Positions 52,891 through 64,000 of a DNA stretch of 64,000 nt are shown one piece after another (position 1 is the first letter of the stretch; each line of letters opens with the position of its first letter). The notes under the pieces are model-generated. The model worked only from the letters and a program-made list of their open reading frames with translations, searched no databases and was not told where the DNA came from. The position numbers were made by a program, and so were the translations under genes. This stretch comes from Nectonema munidae (lineage: Eukaryota; Nematomorpha; Nectonematoida; Nectonematidae). Location: NCBI GenBank assembly GCA_030549495.1, contig JAUIRK010000157.1, positions 603,501 to 667,500 on the forward strand, in the 5' to 3' direction.

Positions 52891-54899
52891 TATTCAATTT
52901 CTAACAAGAATTAGAAATCAGAGTGGATGGAATAAAGAGTTTCCATACACAAATGGTGTTCTTTAACTGAGAACACAGTATTTACCGACCTTGTTTGCAT
53001 CAAGGTGGCAAAAAAATATCTCTGTATTGCATTCTTTTTCAACACAGTGTGATTTTGTTTCAAGTATTAGAAAGCATTCCCATGTTAAAATTTTAAACAA
53101 AATTTTTTGTCCTTGAAACGAATGAGAAAAACATTTTCAACTCTTCTGTTGGTAAGATGCAAATCAGGCATATTGCATCCCAGATGTATAAGCAGAAAAT
53201 AGGTAGGAAAATTGCTTTATCAATGTTTTCTGAAGACATGGCTTAATTGGGTTATTATTAAAAGAGTGACAAATCAAAAGCGTCGCATGACAAAAAGAGT
53301 GACAAAATATAAAAAAATTCAAAAGAGTGATAAAATATTAAAAAATTCAAAAGTTTTACTTACCTACCTATCCTTATATAAAAAACGTTTTTGATTTGTC
53401 GCTTTTTAATCTCTATTTTAAGAGTGACAAAATATGTCACTGTTTTGTTTTGTCACTCTAATGAACATCTCCCTGTATAATTATATGTTAATAATGCTAT
53501 CAAAACAAAGCCATCAAAAGAGTTTACTTTTATCATAATTTCAAGTTTGATTTATAAAATTTTTTATATTTTTGGTATTTGTTATGTAAATACCATTTAG
53601 ACGTATAAAATGAAAGCACAATTTTTTACCTGCAATGTTGACGTGCTGCTTTTCAAGTAAAGAAATAATAGTGTAGAAAAAATCAGGGTAGGTAAATTAA
53701 TAGCATGGAATTTGTTTTATTCAAACATATTTTTAATTTACCATTCCTACTACTTGGTGGTAGTCTCTCTCTATATCTTGAGTAAAAATAAAGATAAAAT
53801 CTGATTGAATGAAACAATGTCCTCTTAGTACAGTTCACGCCATAAAGTGCAAAAAATCTGATAAAAGTAAGCTTTCAGCTCTGCATAAAAAATTAAAAAC
53901 AGAAAATAACTACAGCAACTGATTTCATGTGTTTTTCATTATATTTTGATTCTTGTAAAAATTGTGCTTGTTTTGGTAAATTTATGGTAAAGTGCTTATT
54001 TTTATTTGAACATTTGGGGCTCTCCCTCTTTTTAGCATCTTCATATTAATTAAAAGTTTCCTTTTTTCTTGATTATTTATGAAGTATATGGAAATTATTT
54101 CAAGGAAATGCTGGATATTGGAAAAAGTAAAATACTCTCGAATATGGTAGTTTATAGTGGTGCAATTGTTTCATAACATGAAGAAAACTAGTCTTAATAA
54201 ACAAAATCATCTGTGAACAATGTAGATGGCGTTAATTTTAGGGTTTTAAATATTAGTTTTTGGTATTTAACTAGCATATTCTTTTTATTTTTTTTCATCA
54301 AATAGTGCACAAAAAATAGCAAAATACTTATTGGTCTTATATGGGTTATGTATATTTTATTTTGACAAAATTAAGTTTGAAAATTTTGCTTGTCACAAAA
54401 AGGCTTACTCCTTTCTTCTAAGATTAAAAGAACTACTTCTCCATAAAATCCTTTTAAAAAGCTTTAAGATTCATTTTTTGCACATAATAAAAGATTTACT
54501 TTTTAATTTGAGATACATATATCAAATATATATTTTCAAAAAGTAACATTCAATTTTTATTTGGTAAACAAAAGTATCGTGTAACAAGATAAAATCCCCT
54601 TGTTATATTGCCGAAAAAAATATATTGATTTTCTTTATATAAAAGCATAAGGAGTTAAATGGTACACTTTCAAAATTTTGTTTCAATGAAGTATATTTCA
54701 ATTTCCGTATATAAGACAGGTAAACAGTAATCAAAACATGGATTAAAGTTTTTACTATTTTGGTGAAAAAAAGTCCCTCCCTCATAAAAATATCCTGAGT
54801 ACGCGACAGCGTTTGATTGACGCATTAAATTGAGAGTAGGAAGAAAGAAGGAGTGGAATCGAGGTTTGATTAAAAGTTGATTATGAAGAAGAGAGAAAA
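52891..54899. other. AT-rich stretch with GTGACA-rich repeats
   Basis: 53262-53475 contains several AGAGTGACAAAAT(A) words in both orientations and ends in TCTCCCTG|TA at 53475. On the - strand this reads CAGGGAGATGTTCATTAGAG, resembling a mariner-type terminus next to TA. The left partner is unclear. No gene in the rest. Confidence 0.4.
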
Positions 54900-55340
54900 G
54901 ATCAAAGGAGTTTGTGTCATATGTTTGAGTTATTGCTTCGTCAAGGATGGGCCTAGAACCGTTTCATCACACTGGATGGCAAAGAAAAGAGAATTTCTTA
55001 CTTTGTCGAGAACTTGATCTTTTATGTTTTGAGACAATTAATCAATCTTTGCCTTGACTGTATCATTTGATAGAGAAAGGAAAGTTTTTTTGCATTACCT
55101 TTCCAAAGAACGAGTTCTGCTTCACAAAGTATACTTGGTTATATGAAAAGTCTCTCAGATGTTAGGGCCTTTCTTCTTCTTTGCAATTAACATGGTGATC
55201 TTATAGGAAGCTTCAACAAATTTTGAAGTTTGTCCCAAAGTGCCCCAATGCTGTACAACTTAGGTTCTTTCAAAGATTTTTTGTTTTAAAGAATGCCTTG
55301 GGTGTGTTAGCTAGATCAGGATGTCGTTAAGTGAAGTTCT
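54900..55340 (-). pseudogene. hAT transposase fragment (ZBED5-like), - strand
   Basis: Read on the - strand: FVEASYKITMLIAKKKKGPN, then LSNDTVKAKID, then IKDQVLDKVRNSLFFAIQCDET. These match ASYxIAxxIAKxxKPHTIGE, LSNDTVxRRI and VxxQVxxxIKxSxFFSIQLDEST of the family, including the first catalytic Asp (CDET). Frameshifts separate the three pieces, and the rest of the transposase is missing or unreadable. The copy is distinct from those at 46 and 58 kb. Confidence 0.7.
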
Positions 55341-56049
55341 CAGCTCAGAGTCTTACAACATATCACAGAATGTAGGACTTCCATGCCACTCTTTTGTAGA
55401 GCCACAAATCCAAACTGAATATATTCATCAAAATACTTTCGCTTCTTTGCCATTATTCCGTTTTATTCGAGGCAAGTTCTCTATTAATCCAAAGAAATAA
55501 GATAAAGATCACAACATGCTCATAAATGACATGACAGGTTAATCTTAGCGGCATGATTAATAACAAATATATAATTATAGACACGAGCATATAAAAACAA
55601 AGGCCTGGTTTACTACAAAAATGGGTGTTTGAATTAAAAGCACACACTTTATGTTTATAAAAAGTATAAAAATAAAAACAGATATAATTTCATCTATTAG
55701 ATGTTAGAAAATTTTCAAGTAAGTTTTATCAATGCATCTTATTTATGGCCAAGCTTAACAAAAAATTGTGCGTGACGGAAAAAACAACTTTATAAAAATG
55801 TCCCCTAAAAAAATCTCCTTTGTATATTGGCATAAAATTTATTTTGAATTAAACATTTCTATCTTCAGCTAGCATGTTTCTTAGTTCTATTATGTAGAAT
55901 ACCCAGTTGTTACATAAAGACATCACTGTCAATAAAAATGTATAACAAAATTTTATTTAATGATAACTAGGGTTTTTTCATTTAGTAAATTTCATGACTC
56001 TGTCTTGATGGGAATGTCACTTTTTCTCTTCTATCCAAGCAAAATATTC
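55341..56049. other. AT-rich filler
   Basis: No gene or repeat recognised. Confidence 0.45.
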
Positions 56050-57245
56050 AAGCTGAGTTAGTCTAGACTAAAAGTAAACACGCAATTTAGGCTAGTTTTG
56101 ATTGTTTCACGTTTAATCATGCTGGACTGAACACTCTGAAGGGAAAATAGGAAGGGGTCTGATTCATTTTGCACCATTAGTAATAAAACTCTGCTAAGTC
56201 ACGTAACAAAGTAAACAAATGGGAACGTTTTCTTTCTAAAACACCTGCACAAAAGTAAGGAAGAAAATTGTGCACAGCATACAAGTAAATATCTCAGCAT
56301 CGTAATATTTGAAAAAGCATGCTCACTGAAAGTTAGAGGAAAATTGTAATGAATATATATAGGTCACCATTAAAAAGTTTTAATCGTTGAAGTAAATGGG
56401 GACGCATAGAGCTCCTCAAGTTTAGCTAGTAAACCGTTATGACATAGATCCATTCAACATTTTATGATATTCCAACTTTGCTTATTTCCTATTCGAAAAA
56501 GTGCGTATTAAGATTGGGATTAGCTGTCAGTGCTTCGAGGCCCATTTGAAAAGGAAGCCAAAAATTCCTAAAATTGGATATACAAATATATAGCAATTAC
56601 GAATTAGACAAAAAGTGCTCTACCCCCACGTCGGATTTTTTTGCTCCCTCAGTCAGAAAAATCTTAATACTTCTTTTTTATATAAGAAGATTCAGCCATA
56701 ATTTGCCGCCCAATGATACTTTAATTGAACACAATTTTAAAAAATCATTAAGTCTCTTTTTTATTTGAAATTTATAGTTGAACCGAGGAATCCAGAATCG
56801 GTAATCGTAATTTCACCATTTTTGATTGAATTTTATTTAAAAATTATTTTTTTATAATTTTTGATGAGAGGATGTAAAATCGGTTATATTTTAAATTATT
56901 GAAAAAATTTTTAAGTTTTTTCATTTCCCATTTAATCTTTTTGACGTTTTAAATAGGCCTAAATTATATATTTTACTTCTTTTAAGAAAATATTTATAAT
57001 TTTTATAAAAAAATTGTTTTCATATTATATATATGTAGCTTTCTTTCTCTACAATTTAATTAAAAAAATTTACATTTTCAATATTTAATTTTTCTGCAGA
57101 TAGTTAGAGCCATAAAGAGTACACAAAATTTTTTATTTAAAACTGATATTTATATTCAATTTTTAGGAAAATAAAAAAGTTTTTTTCCCTTTATTTTTCA
57201 CTAAATTTTGCTAAACCGTTTATATTTGAAGGTTTATGTTTTCAC
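56050..57245 (+). repeat. Dispersed 1.2-kb repeat, copy B
   Basis: Matches 40793-42725 in four collinear blocks (see copy A) but lacks the kilobase of tandem arrays. Its middle part, 56780-57095, has no counterpart of equal length in copy A and is very AT-rich. It appears to be the unexpanded form of the repeat. Confidence 0.85.
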
Positions 57246-57877
57246 TTTTTTTTGAAAAAAATTACCCAAATTTGAATAAAAATGAAATTGAAACAAATTT
57301 TTAGTACTTTTTCAAAATTATTTACCATTACCTATCTTAAACACATTTTTATTCTATAAATTTTTACGTTTTAATATTTTTTTTATACTTTTTAGTCTTT
57401 TTCCAATAAGCTCTTTAACACACTTTATGTGTAAAAATAAATGTATATTTTCCTCTGCTTATAAATTGATCAATTTTCAATTTTTTATTTTTTTTATATT
57501 CCTAACTTTTCCTTTATTATACATAAGATGGAAATTAAAAATTTTTAAAAAGATTTCCTATAAAAAATTTATAGATGTCGTCCCTCTTGACTGATAACAA
57601 ATATTATACTGATTACAAAAATGTAAAAAATATTGTTTTTACATTATTAACATTTTTTTACGACTAAACTTGAAAAAATGACCAAAATTGCAAAGTTGAA
57701 CCTGAAAAAAATTAAAAAATCTTTTGAATCATTTAAAATAAATTATATATTTGAAATCAGCGTATCAAACTCTATGAGAATACGTTTTAAATTTTTTAAA
57801 TTTTCAATTTTTAAGCCTATCTTTCTAGACCTTAGGATACGATATTGAAACAATTAGAAATTTTTGAAGCATGTTTA
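57246..57877. other. AT-rich filler
   Basis: No gene or repeat recognised up to the target duplication of the hAT element. Confidence 0.45.
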
Positions 57878-57885
57878 GTTTAAGG
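57878..57885. repeat. Left 8-bp target duplication GTTTAAGG
   Basis: Identical to 59411-59418 on the far side of the hAT element. Confidence 0.92.
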
Positions 57886-59410
57886 CAGTGTTTCCCAAAC
57901 TTTTTTTCTCATGGAACCCTATTTGATTATGACACAAAATAACAGAACCCTTTATCACCTTTTTTTTAACAAAAAAAAATTATTTAAACATACGAAAAAT
58001 GAAGAACACATATAAGAGGAAAAAAACAAAAAACAAAAATACATTTGAAACAAATTTTTTTAGCAAATAAAGCCTTAGTGAGATTTATGCAACTGTTTTT
58101 TCAACTTCAAAAATTTTTGAAAATTTGGCTCGATACTCGATAACTGAATTCTCATGTCTGACAAAGCATTCAGTCTATTACGGCACTTGATCTTCTTATT
58201 CGCATATTTTGAAAAACCAGATTCGCACCAATATGTTGTCGTAAAAGGTAGAAGAGTTCCTATGGCTTTTTCTGATACTTCTGGATACTCTTTAAGAAGA
58301 ATACCCCAAAAAATATCTAATCGCACTTCGGTAAACTTATTCTTTAAATCAGAATCAGCTTGGATTTCCATTAATTTTTCGTATTCCAATGATGAAAATC
58401 CTGTTGGTTTTTTTAATTTTACAAATGGATTATGTACCCAATAATGTTCTTTGTTGTCTAAATTAGGAAAATATTCAGTAAGAGAATTAGATAAACTGTT
58501 CAGATGACATTTTATTTCATGTATGGTTTCTTCGTCTATTTCTATGCTAAACTCATTAAGAAATCGAGTTAATTTGGGAAAACAATCAAAATTACTACAT
58601 TCTATTTCTGAAATCCAGTAATATATTTTATTAGATAGCGATATTATACTATCTTGATTCCGAAATATGTTAATTTCTTTTTTTTGAAAAAAAATACATG
58701 TTTCATATAATTTAGAGAAAATATCTGCTAATTACATTAACTTTGAACACCAAACATCATTTTCCAATCTACTGGACAAACTAAATTTATGTTCACGAAA
58801 ATAAAATTTCAATTCATTCATCAATTCAACCATTCTTACCAGAACGTTTCCTCTCGAAAGCCATCTAACCTCCATATGTAAAAGAAGAGTTGTTTGAAGG
58901 CTGCCCATAACTTTGCATAAAGCTTTGAATATTCTTGATTGTAATGGTCGCGTTTTGATAAAATTGATCATTTGCACAGCTTCGTCCAAGACTACTTTTA
59001 ATGAGGGAAGAATTCTTTTCGTAACTAATGCATATCTATGAAGAATGCAGTGAATACTGCTGCAGTTTTTTGCAACAATTTTTTATTCTAGTAACAGCGC
59101 CCTTCAATTTCCTATCGTACTCCATCAGAACAAACTGAAATGCATTTATCCCAAACGATACCGTGACTTATCATATAATTATTAACGCATTTAAAGATAT
59201 CTCTCCACTAGTATGAAGATTCAAGCTTTCACAAAAAAGCAAATCACCCTTAATTGATTTATTTATCTAACAAATACCAAAAGAATTGCAAGACCAGCCA
59301 CATCTGTTGACTCATCCATTTGCAGAGCATAAGCATGCCAAGAAATCAATCGTGAGATGAGCTCTGATTCAATATAATCCGAAATATCAGAAATACTTTG
59401 GGAAACCCTG
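57886..59410 (-). mobile_element. hAT element with both ends and a perfect target duplication
   Basis: A 1525-bp element bounded by CAGTGTTTCCCAAA (left) and TTTGGGAAACCCTG (right), imperfect inverted repeats. GTTTAAGG stands on both sides (57878-57885, 59411-59418), an exact 8-bp duplication. It reads on the - strand and carries a broken transposase. On the - strand the first coding text (SDYIESELISRLISW) begins right after the terminus, so the BED finger and N-terminal part were lost by internal deletion before or after insertion. Confidence 0.93.
58075..59400 (-). pseudogene. hAT transposase (ZBED5-like) in the complete element, broken
   Basis: From the - strand: YALQMDESTDVAGLAILLVF (first catalytic Asp in DEST), GDLLFCESL, then CISVCSDGVR (second Asp). 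HMEVRWLSRGNVLVRMVELM follows in the 58989-58732 frame. The C-terminal frame 58389-58075 reads LRLDIFWGILLKEYPEVSEK in part, ending in PFTTTYWCESGFSKYANKKI, with RNRLNALSDMRIQLSS. This is the C-terminal dimerisation domain (family: LLPFxTTYLCExGFSxLxxIKxKxRNRLxxxxDLRxxLS). The last third is intact for 104 residues to its stop. Frame changes and stops lie upstream of 58732 and in between. Confidence 0.85.
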
Positions 59411-59418
59411 GTTTAAGG
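59411..59418. repeat. Right 8-bp target duplication GTTTAAGG
   Basis: Pairs exactly with 57878-57885. Confidence 0.92.
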
Positions 59419-59739
59419 TTTGCTTAGATATATGAAATTTTCTTGCTAACACTTGTTACCTTTCATTCATTATGGGGCTTATTGCACCAAGTCTTTTTTT
59501 GGTATAGCGTTTTAACTATACATAATACTGACATTGTATATCTCAATCATTCACACATCGTTCTTTTATATATCTGTTATATTTAAGGTTTTATCATAAT
59601 CATTCATATTTTTTTTCGTACATGCACTTTTTTAATTTGCTCCATATCTCTGTTTAGGAAATGGGAAAAAGTAAAATAGCATCCTTTTAATTTACAAGTA
59701 CTTTGCTATCTATAGAAGAAGGAAATGATTTTATTGAAA

Positions 59740-60670
59740 ACAAAATATGGAATCTGAAGAAATAAAATGTGACGTGCTTTCTCCTTCAATAAATTCAGAA
59801 AGATTAAATAGAAATTTTGATAGAAAACAATTTGAACGAAGATTGCTATTACGAAGAATGGGTTAATGATGACGATGATGATCAATACGATGATGAAAAG
59901 AAACTCCTGCAAATCTTGATAGTCATGGAACGTCTTTATCGAATAAAGAAATAAAATTTGGTGATATAACTTACTCGAACAATTCATCCTTAGTTCGATC
60001 TTTCATCCCGAAGCAAAATCCTCGCGTTATTTGTAATCCTAAGGATGAACTTAAAAGTTTTTTGTTATTTTACGATGAAGACATGTTTTTGCAAATTCAA
60101 GATTAATGAACAGGAACCATAAACAAAGATATCCATCGTTTATCAAACCGTTTTCATTTGATGAATTGGAGACATGTTATGCTACACTTCTTAGAAGTGC
60201 TGAGTATAGTAATAATATGTCCTTGCTTCAAGATTTATGGTCACCTGAAGGTAGCAAGTAGTTTTATGCAGCAAAAAATAGATAAGTAGATGAAGTGCTA
60301 AGTCGACGGATATAGAGGACAAATACCTGGAAGAATTTTCTCTCATAATAAGCCAATAAAATATGCATTAGAAAATATATTGGGGGTCTTTAAAAAAGAA
60401 GTTCTAAAATAGACCTTACACTTATTGGAACTGTGAATAAATGGAGAAAAGAAGTGCCTGCAATAATAAAATGGGCTAAAACAAACCATGCAGGGACTCA
60501 TCCCTAATATCTTCTTACGTTTCAGTGCTATGACTAAATTATCTATACTTCTGGTTAAAAGGTACGAGTGTCTAATAAATAGGTTTAGTTTTTTACATGG
60601 ATTTTTGCTGAAAAGGACGGGTTATGATAAAACTCAAAAAGAATTAAAGAAAAATTTAGCATTCAAATAA
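59740..60670 (+). pseudogene. piggyBac transposase, N-terminal part joined to a late part, broken
   Basis: An acidic N-terminus (DDDDDQYDDEKK) is followed by SFIPKQNPRV, LKSFLLFYDEDMFLQI and FDELETCYATLLRSAEYSNN, then LLQDLWSPEG. These match the piggyBac order FxLFxTDE...I and (E)xxAFIGLLIxxG...LxDLWS. From about 60410 LTLIGTVNKWRKEVPAIIKW resembles GTVRKNRKELP, which lies some 150-200 residues later in full-length proteins. The catalytic middle is therefore missing. FQCYDKLSILLVKRYE then fits (xxCY...ATLLSxxxRxxV)-like text weakly. Stops are frequent. No TTAA-bounded ends were recognised. Confidence 0.65.
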
Positions 60671-60969
60671 CCTTTCAGCTTCTCTTCAAAAGAACATCAA
60701 ATTTATCTTCAAAATAGAAATATTTAACGCATAATTATAAAGGAATTTCTGCTTCAATAATTTACTTTTTTATCTAATAAAATTTGCGTGTGTAAACATT
60801 AAATATTCCCTATACTAAATCAAAAGGAAATAAATATACACAAATAAATCAATGTTATCCTTAAAGTTGATGTTTCTCACAAATTTTGATAAAGAGTTTT
60901 ATATAACACGATAAATTTTTAATATTTTTACTTTTAATTTTATATATTTTATACAAACATAGACATCTT

Positions 60970-63505
60970 ACCCACACACATAGGCCCTTCTAATAAGCAC
61001 ACCTGCCATATATAAAAAAAATTCTAGTTTTCCTTTAACTTGTTTTTATATATTTTTTTCTAACTTCCCACAACTGGAAACAAACCCATACAAACTATCC
61101 ACACAAACACCTCCCCCCCCCCCCTCCACACCTATGTCGTGAAATCAAATCTCAAACCCCAACAATCTGTCAAATTACCTCTAACCTGTTTAACGACTTC
61201 ATTTCTTACTCCGCACTATCCACTGAAGACAGCATTAAATTCTACAAACTAAAATCGGACACCCTTTTAAACATTCCCTCAAACCTAGAAAAGAGCTATG
61301 TCTTTTCCCAATACACACAATTTCAATACCACCAGTTATGCTTCAACTGCTGCCACCCAACCAACGATAATTACTAACCAATCTACGTATCGTATACCCA
61401 ACTTACTCCCTAAACAACGAAAAAAGCAAGACCCAAAACTCTCAATCGAAATAATTATAAGCAATCAACTAAATCCCGCACCGAAATTGTAGATTTTAAA
61501 CAATCCATGATCAAAAAAATGAAACCCAAATCAAACCCTTTCACCATAAAAACACACCATAAGTTCTAACGAAGGAACTCTCTATTTTCAATTCTCCACA
61601 ACCGCTGAAAAAGAAACTATTGTTTTTAAATTGAACAAAAACGGTGTCACTACAAACGAAATTCCACCTTCATACCCAACTTTGCTACTTCCAAGTATCC
61701 CTAAAGAAATACCCCTAAACTCGCTATCCCAACTACTCTACGAAAGTAACTCCCATATTAAATCCTTAGGTACACTCGAATCTTTAAAAAAAAATAGGAA
61801 AAGAAGGAATCTATTCTTACACCATCTCCTTTCGCTCTGGTAACTCGATAATTGCCAAATTCCTAATAGATAACCCTAAACTTATAGTAGAAAACCTCAC
61901 TCTAACCTCTAAAATACTAAAATCCAAATTCTGGGCTCACTGTGGTCAAAGAGATCATTCTATAACCTCTTGTATGTTCAAAGAAAACCCTCTATTGCTA
62001 AAATGCTCTAATTGCAAACAACAACATTCAGTCTTCTCCCACTCATGCCCCTTTTGACTACAACACACTACGAACATAAATGAAAACCACTAAAACTTAC
62101 ACAAAACCTTTGTATATTAAACATTCTCCACATAAATCTAAACCACTCCAAAATAGGTTGGTCGAACCTCCTCAACCTCATACACTCTAATTCTTTTGAT
62201 ATTATACAAAAAACTCTTCTTTTCCTTCAATTCCTCCAAATTACACTGTACCACACGCCCCTATAATAACTGATTATTCAGCCTGTATCATCATAAAATC
62301 ATTTATACACTTTTCTTTCATTCATCAACACTCAACCCAAGAATACATATTTGTACTAATATTTTACGAAAACTCACCCTTATTTTTTGTTCACTCAATT
62401 TTGCCCTATCCAATACACATGCCATTCCCTTAAACTTTTCCCACGACCTTAACTCAAATCACATCTTTACCTCAAAAATTATGACATAAGCATCGGCACT
62501 GATTGCAATTCCCGTTCACATAGTCGATACATCCAAAGACCCCTTTTGAAATTGACTAACAACAAAACCGCGCCATCCCATGTTGACTTTATAGCCTTAC
62601 AGCCTCAAAAAACACATTAAAATTCATTACAAAAAACCTTCACAAAATTATCCAACCAAAATACATCTAAAACTCACTGGAGCACCTTCCTAAAACTCTC
62701 CATCACACTATCCACTCAGGCAAACCATATTTACGCAAACACACATACTTCTGGACTCCCTTTCTCACCTCGCTTAAAAAATCCCTAAGACATTCTCTTA
62801 AAACACTTCGTAAAAACCGTAGCCCTAACAACATCGAACACTACATCAATATAAAAAATAGATATATGGCAGAAATAAATTCTGCAAAAAAAGAATCTTG
62901 GAAAAAATTCTGCTCCTCCTTTCTTAAAAATCCATGGAAGGTGATTAATTCCCTCCTCAAAAATCGCAAAGCCTCTTCTCAACTCAATCTACTTCTACGA
63001 CACACAATTTCCAACGACCCATTAATCAACCCATCCTTCCTTTCAACCCTTTTCACTCAGGATTCTCATACATCCGATAACATAGTAAACCACTATATAC
63101 GCGAACATGTCTCCCATATCTCATCCCTAAACTCATCCTAAACATTTCCTCCCGTAAATCTAACCGAATTAGCCTCTGCTATAAACAGTCTAAATCTTAA
63201 ATCATCTCCAAGCCATAATCTTATAATCACAAAACATATCATAATATCTTTCCCTTTATATTCAGAATATCTCTTACAATTATATAATAGTTACCTAAAA
63301 TTTCCTTTTTCCCATCTATCTGGAAAATAGGTAAGCTAATTTTACTCCCTAAACCCAACAAAGACTTAAGCCTCATATCCAACTGGCGACAAATCGCTAT
63401 CCCTCCTACTTTAGGAAAAATCTTAGAAAAAATTCTACGCAAAAGGTTTCTCTTTCACATCACCATATCTAACAAAATTATTCCTTTCCAATTTGCATAC
63501 CTCTC
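60970..63505 (+). mobile_element. LINE (Jockey-type), 5' and middle part, truncated
   Basis: Strongly G-poor + strand, as in the LINE end at 8.5-9.5 kb. ORF1 ends with zinc knuckles at 61940-62060: HCGQRDHSITSC (first Cys lost) and CSNCKQQHSVFSHSC. ORF2 starts near 62105 with LNILHINLNHSKIGW, the N-terminal endonuclease signature (LxILQxNLNHSxxA). Near 62800-62960 the linker text RYMAEINSAKKESWKKF and NPWKVINSLLK matches AxRxAKRESWRxF...DPWxxVxxLL. The reverse transcriptase start, WKIGKLILLPKPNKD, then NWRQIAIPPTLGKILEKIL, lies at about 63325-63440. The element stops near 63505 inside the polymerase domain, before YxDD. Many stops and frameshifts; 3'-truncated, which is unusual for LINEs. Confidence 0.8.
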
Positions 63506-64000
63506 AGTCTCACACCTGAGACCTGAGTCGTTTTGCTCAATGTTTTGATTTGATTATGTGTTAAGCATCTCGATCATCTGATTCGTACAAAGCAGCACTA
63601 CTGACTTGTTCATCAGATTCTTTCTCGTCCGCAAAGTGTAAAAACTTTTCCTAAGATTTTATTACACGCGGTGCTTCTTCTAATTCCAATTGAGTAAATC
63701 TTTGGCCTATCTCACTTTGAAAATCCTTAAAGGTACAATGTTCTGAATTTCCCTTAAATTTAGTTGTTATAAATAAAGTCATTTTATAGAATTTCTATGA
63801 TTTTCAAAGATTGCTTTTCTTTTTTGTTCTCCATTTCGATACTTTCTCTTTAAAGACAATAATTTTTCTATATTATGCAAACTTTAAGATTAAAAAAGTT
63901 TCTATCGAAAAAATTTGTATAGAATTTATTTCGAAAAAAGCATTTTTATACTCAGTGATAAATTCAGTAATTTAAGCGAAAAAGTTTTCAAAAGATATTT
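63506..64000. other. AT-rich end of window
   Basis: A G+C-richer 150 bases (63510-63660) after the LINE break, then AT-rich DNA. No gene recognised. Confidence 0.4.

Overview
The window is AT-rich eukaryotic DNA with spliced genes, introns and a heavy load of transposable-element (TE) remains. I see nothing prokaryotic: no operons and no Shine-Dalgarno-led genes. The recognisable host exons encode a cohesin STAG/SA subunit whose wording is animal-like. Together with the mix of piggyBac, hAT, tRNA-derived SINE, Jockey-type LINE and Mag-like gypsy remains, this suggests an invertebrate animal, most likely an arthropod. A crustacean such as a copepod is my guess, but the sequence does not prove it.

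Layout. 1-15.35 kb holds the 3' half of the STAG gene on the + strand: six exons at 3873-4043, 5115-5386, 6582-6719, 8131-8300, 15041-15201 and 15261-15305, with intron phases that agree throughout, then AATAAA. The first three introns hold small repeats. The 6.7-kb fourth intron holds a LINE 3' end, a 2.36-kb inverted-repeat transposon of an unfamiliar transposase family, and a piggyBac remnant. 15.4-21.6 kb is gene-free apart from a broken hAT transposase, a second SINE copy and decayed tandem repeats. 21.58-28.46 kb is a Mag-like gypsy LTR retrotransposon on the - strand. It is split by a piggyBac element, which is itself split by a GC-rich retroelement fragment (three nested layers).

28.5-35 kb holds a broken copy of another repeat-borne gene family and otherwise AT-rich filler. 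At 35.1-35.7 kb an uninterrupted - strand terminal exon encodes an AKAP7-like 2H-phosphoesterase fold in which both catalytic HxT motifs are replaced. 35.7-39.1 kb has nothing I can name. From 39.1 to 64 kb almost everything recognisable is repeat: a 15-bp minisatellite, a 115-bp decayed satellite, hAT miniatures with clean target duplications, a 1.2-kb repeat present twice (one copy expanded by 161-bp and 28-bp tandem arrays), several hAT and piggyBac transposase remains on both strands, and the 5' part of a LINE.

The two host genes look unrelated in function: cohesin loading/cohesion for STAG, and an apparently non-catalytic 2H-fold protein for the AKAP7-like gene. The rest is best read as a graveyard in which younger elements repeatedly landed in older ones. 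All calls come from reading translations and motifs by eye; no database search was run.
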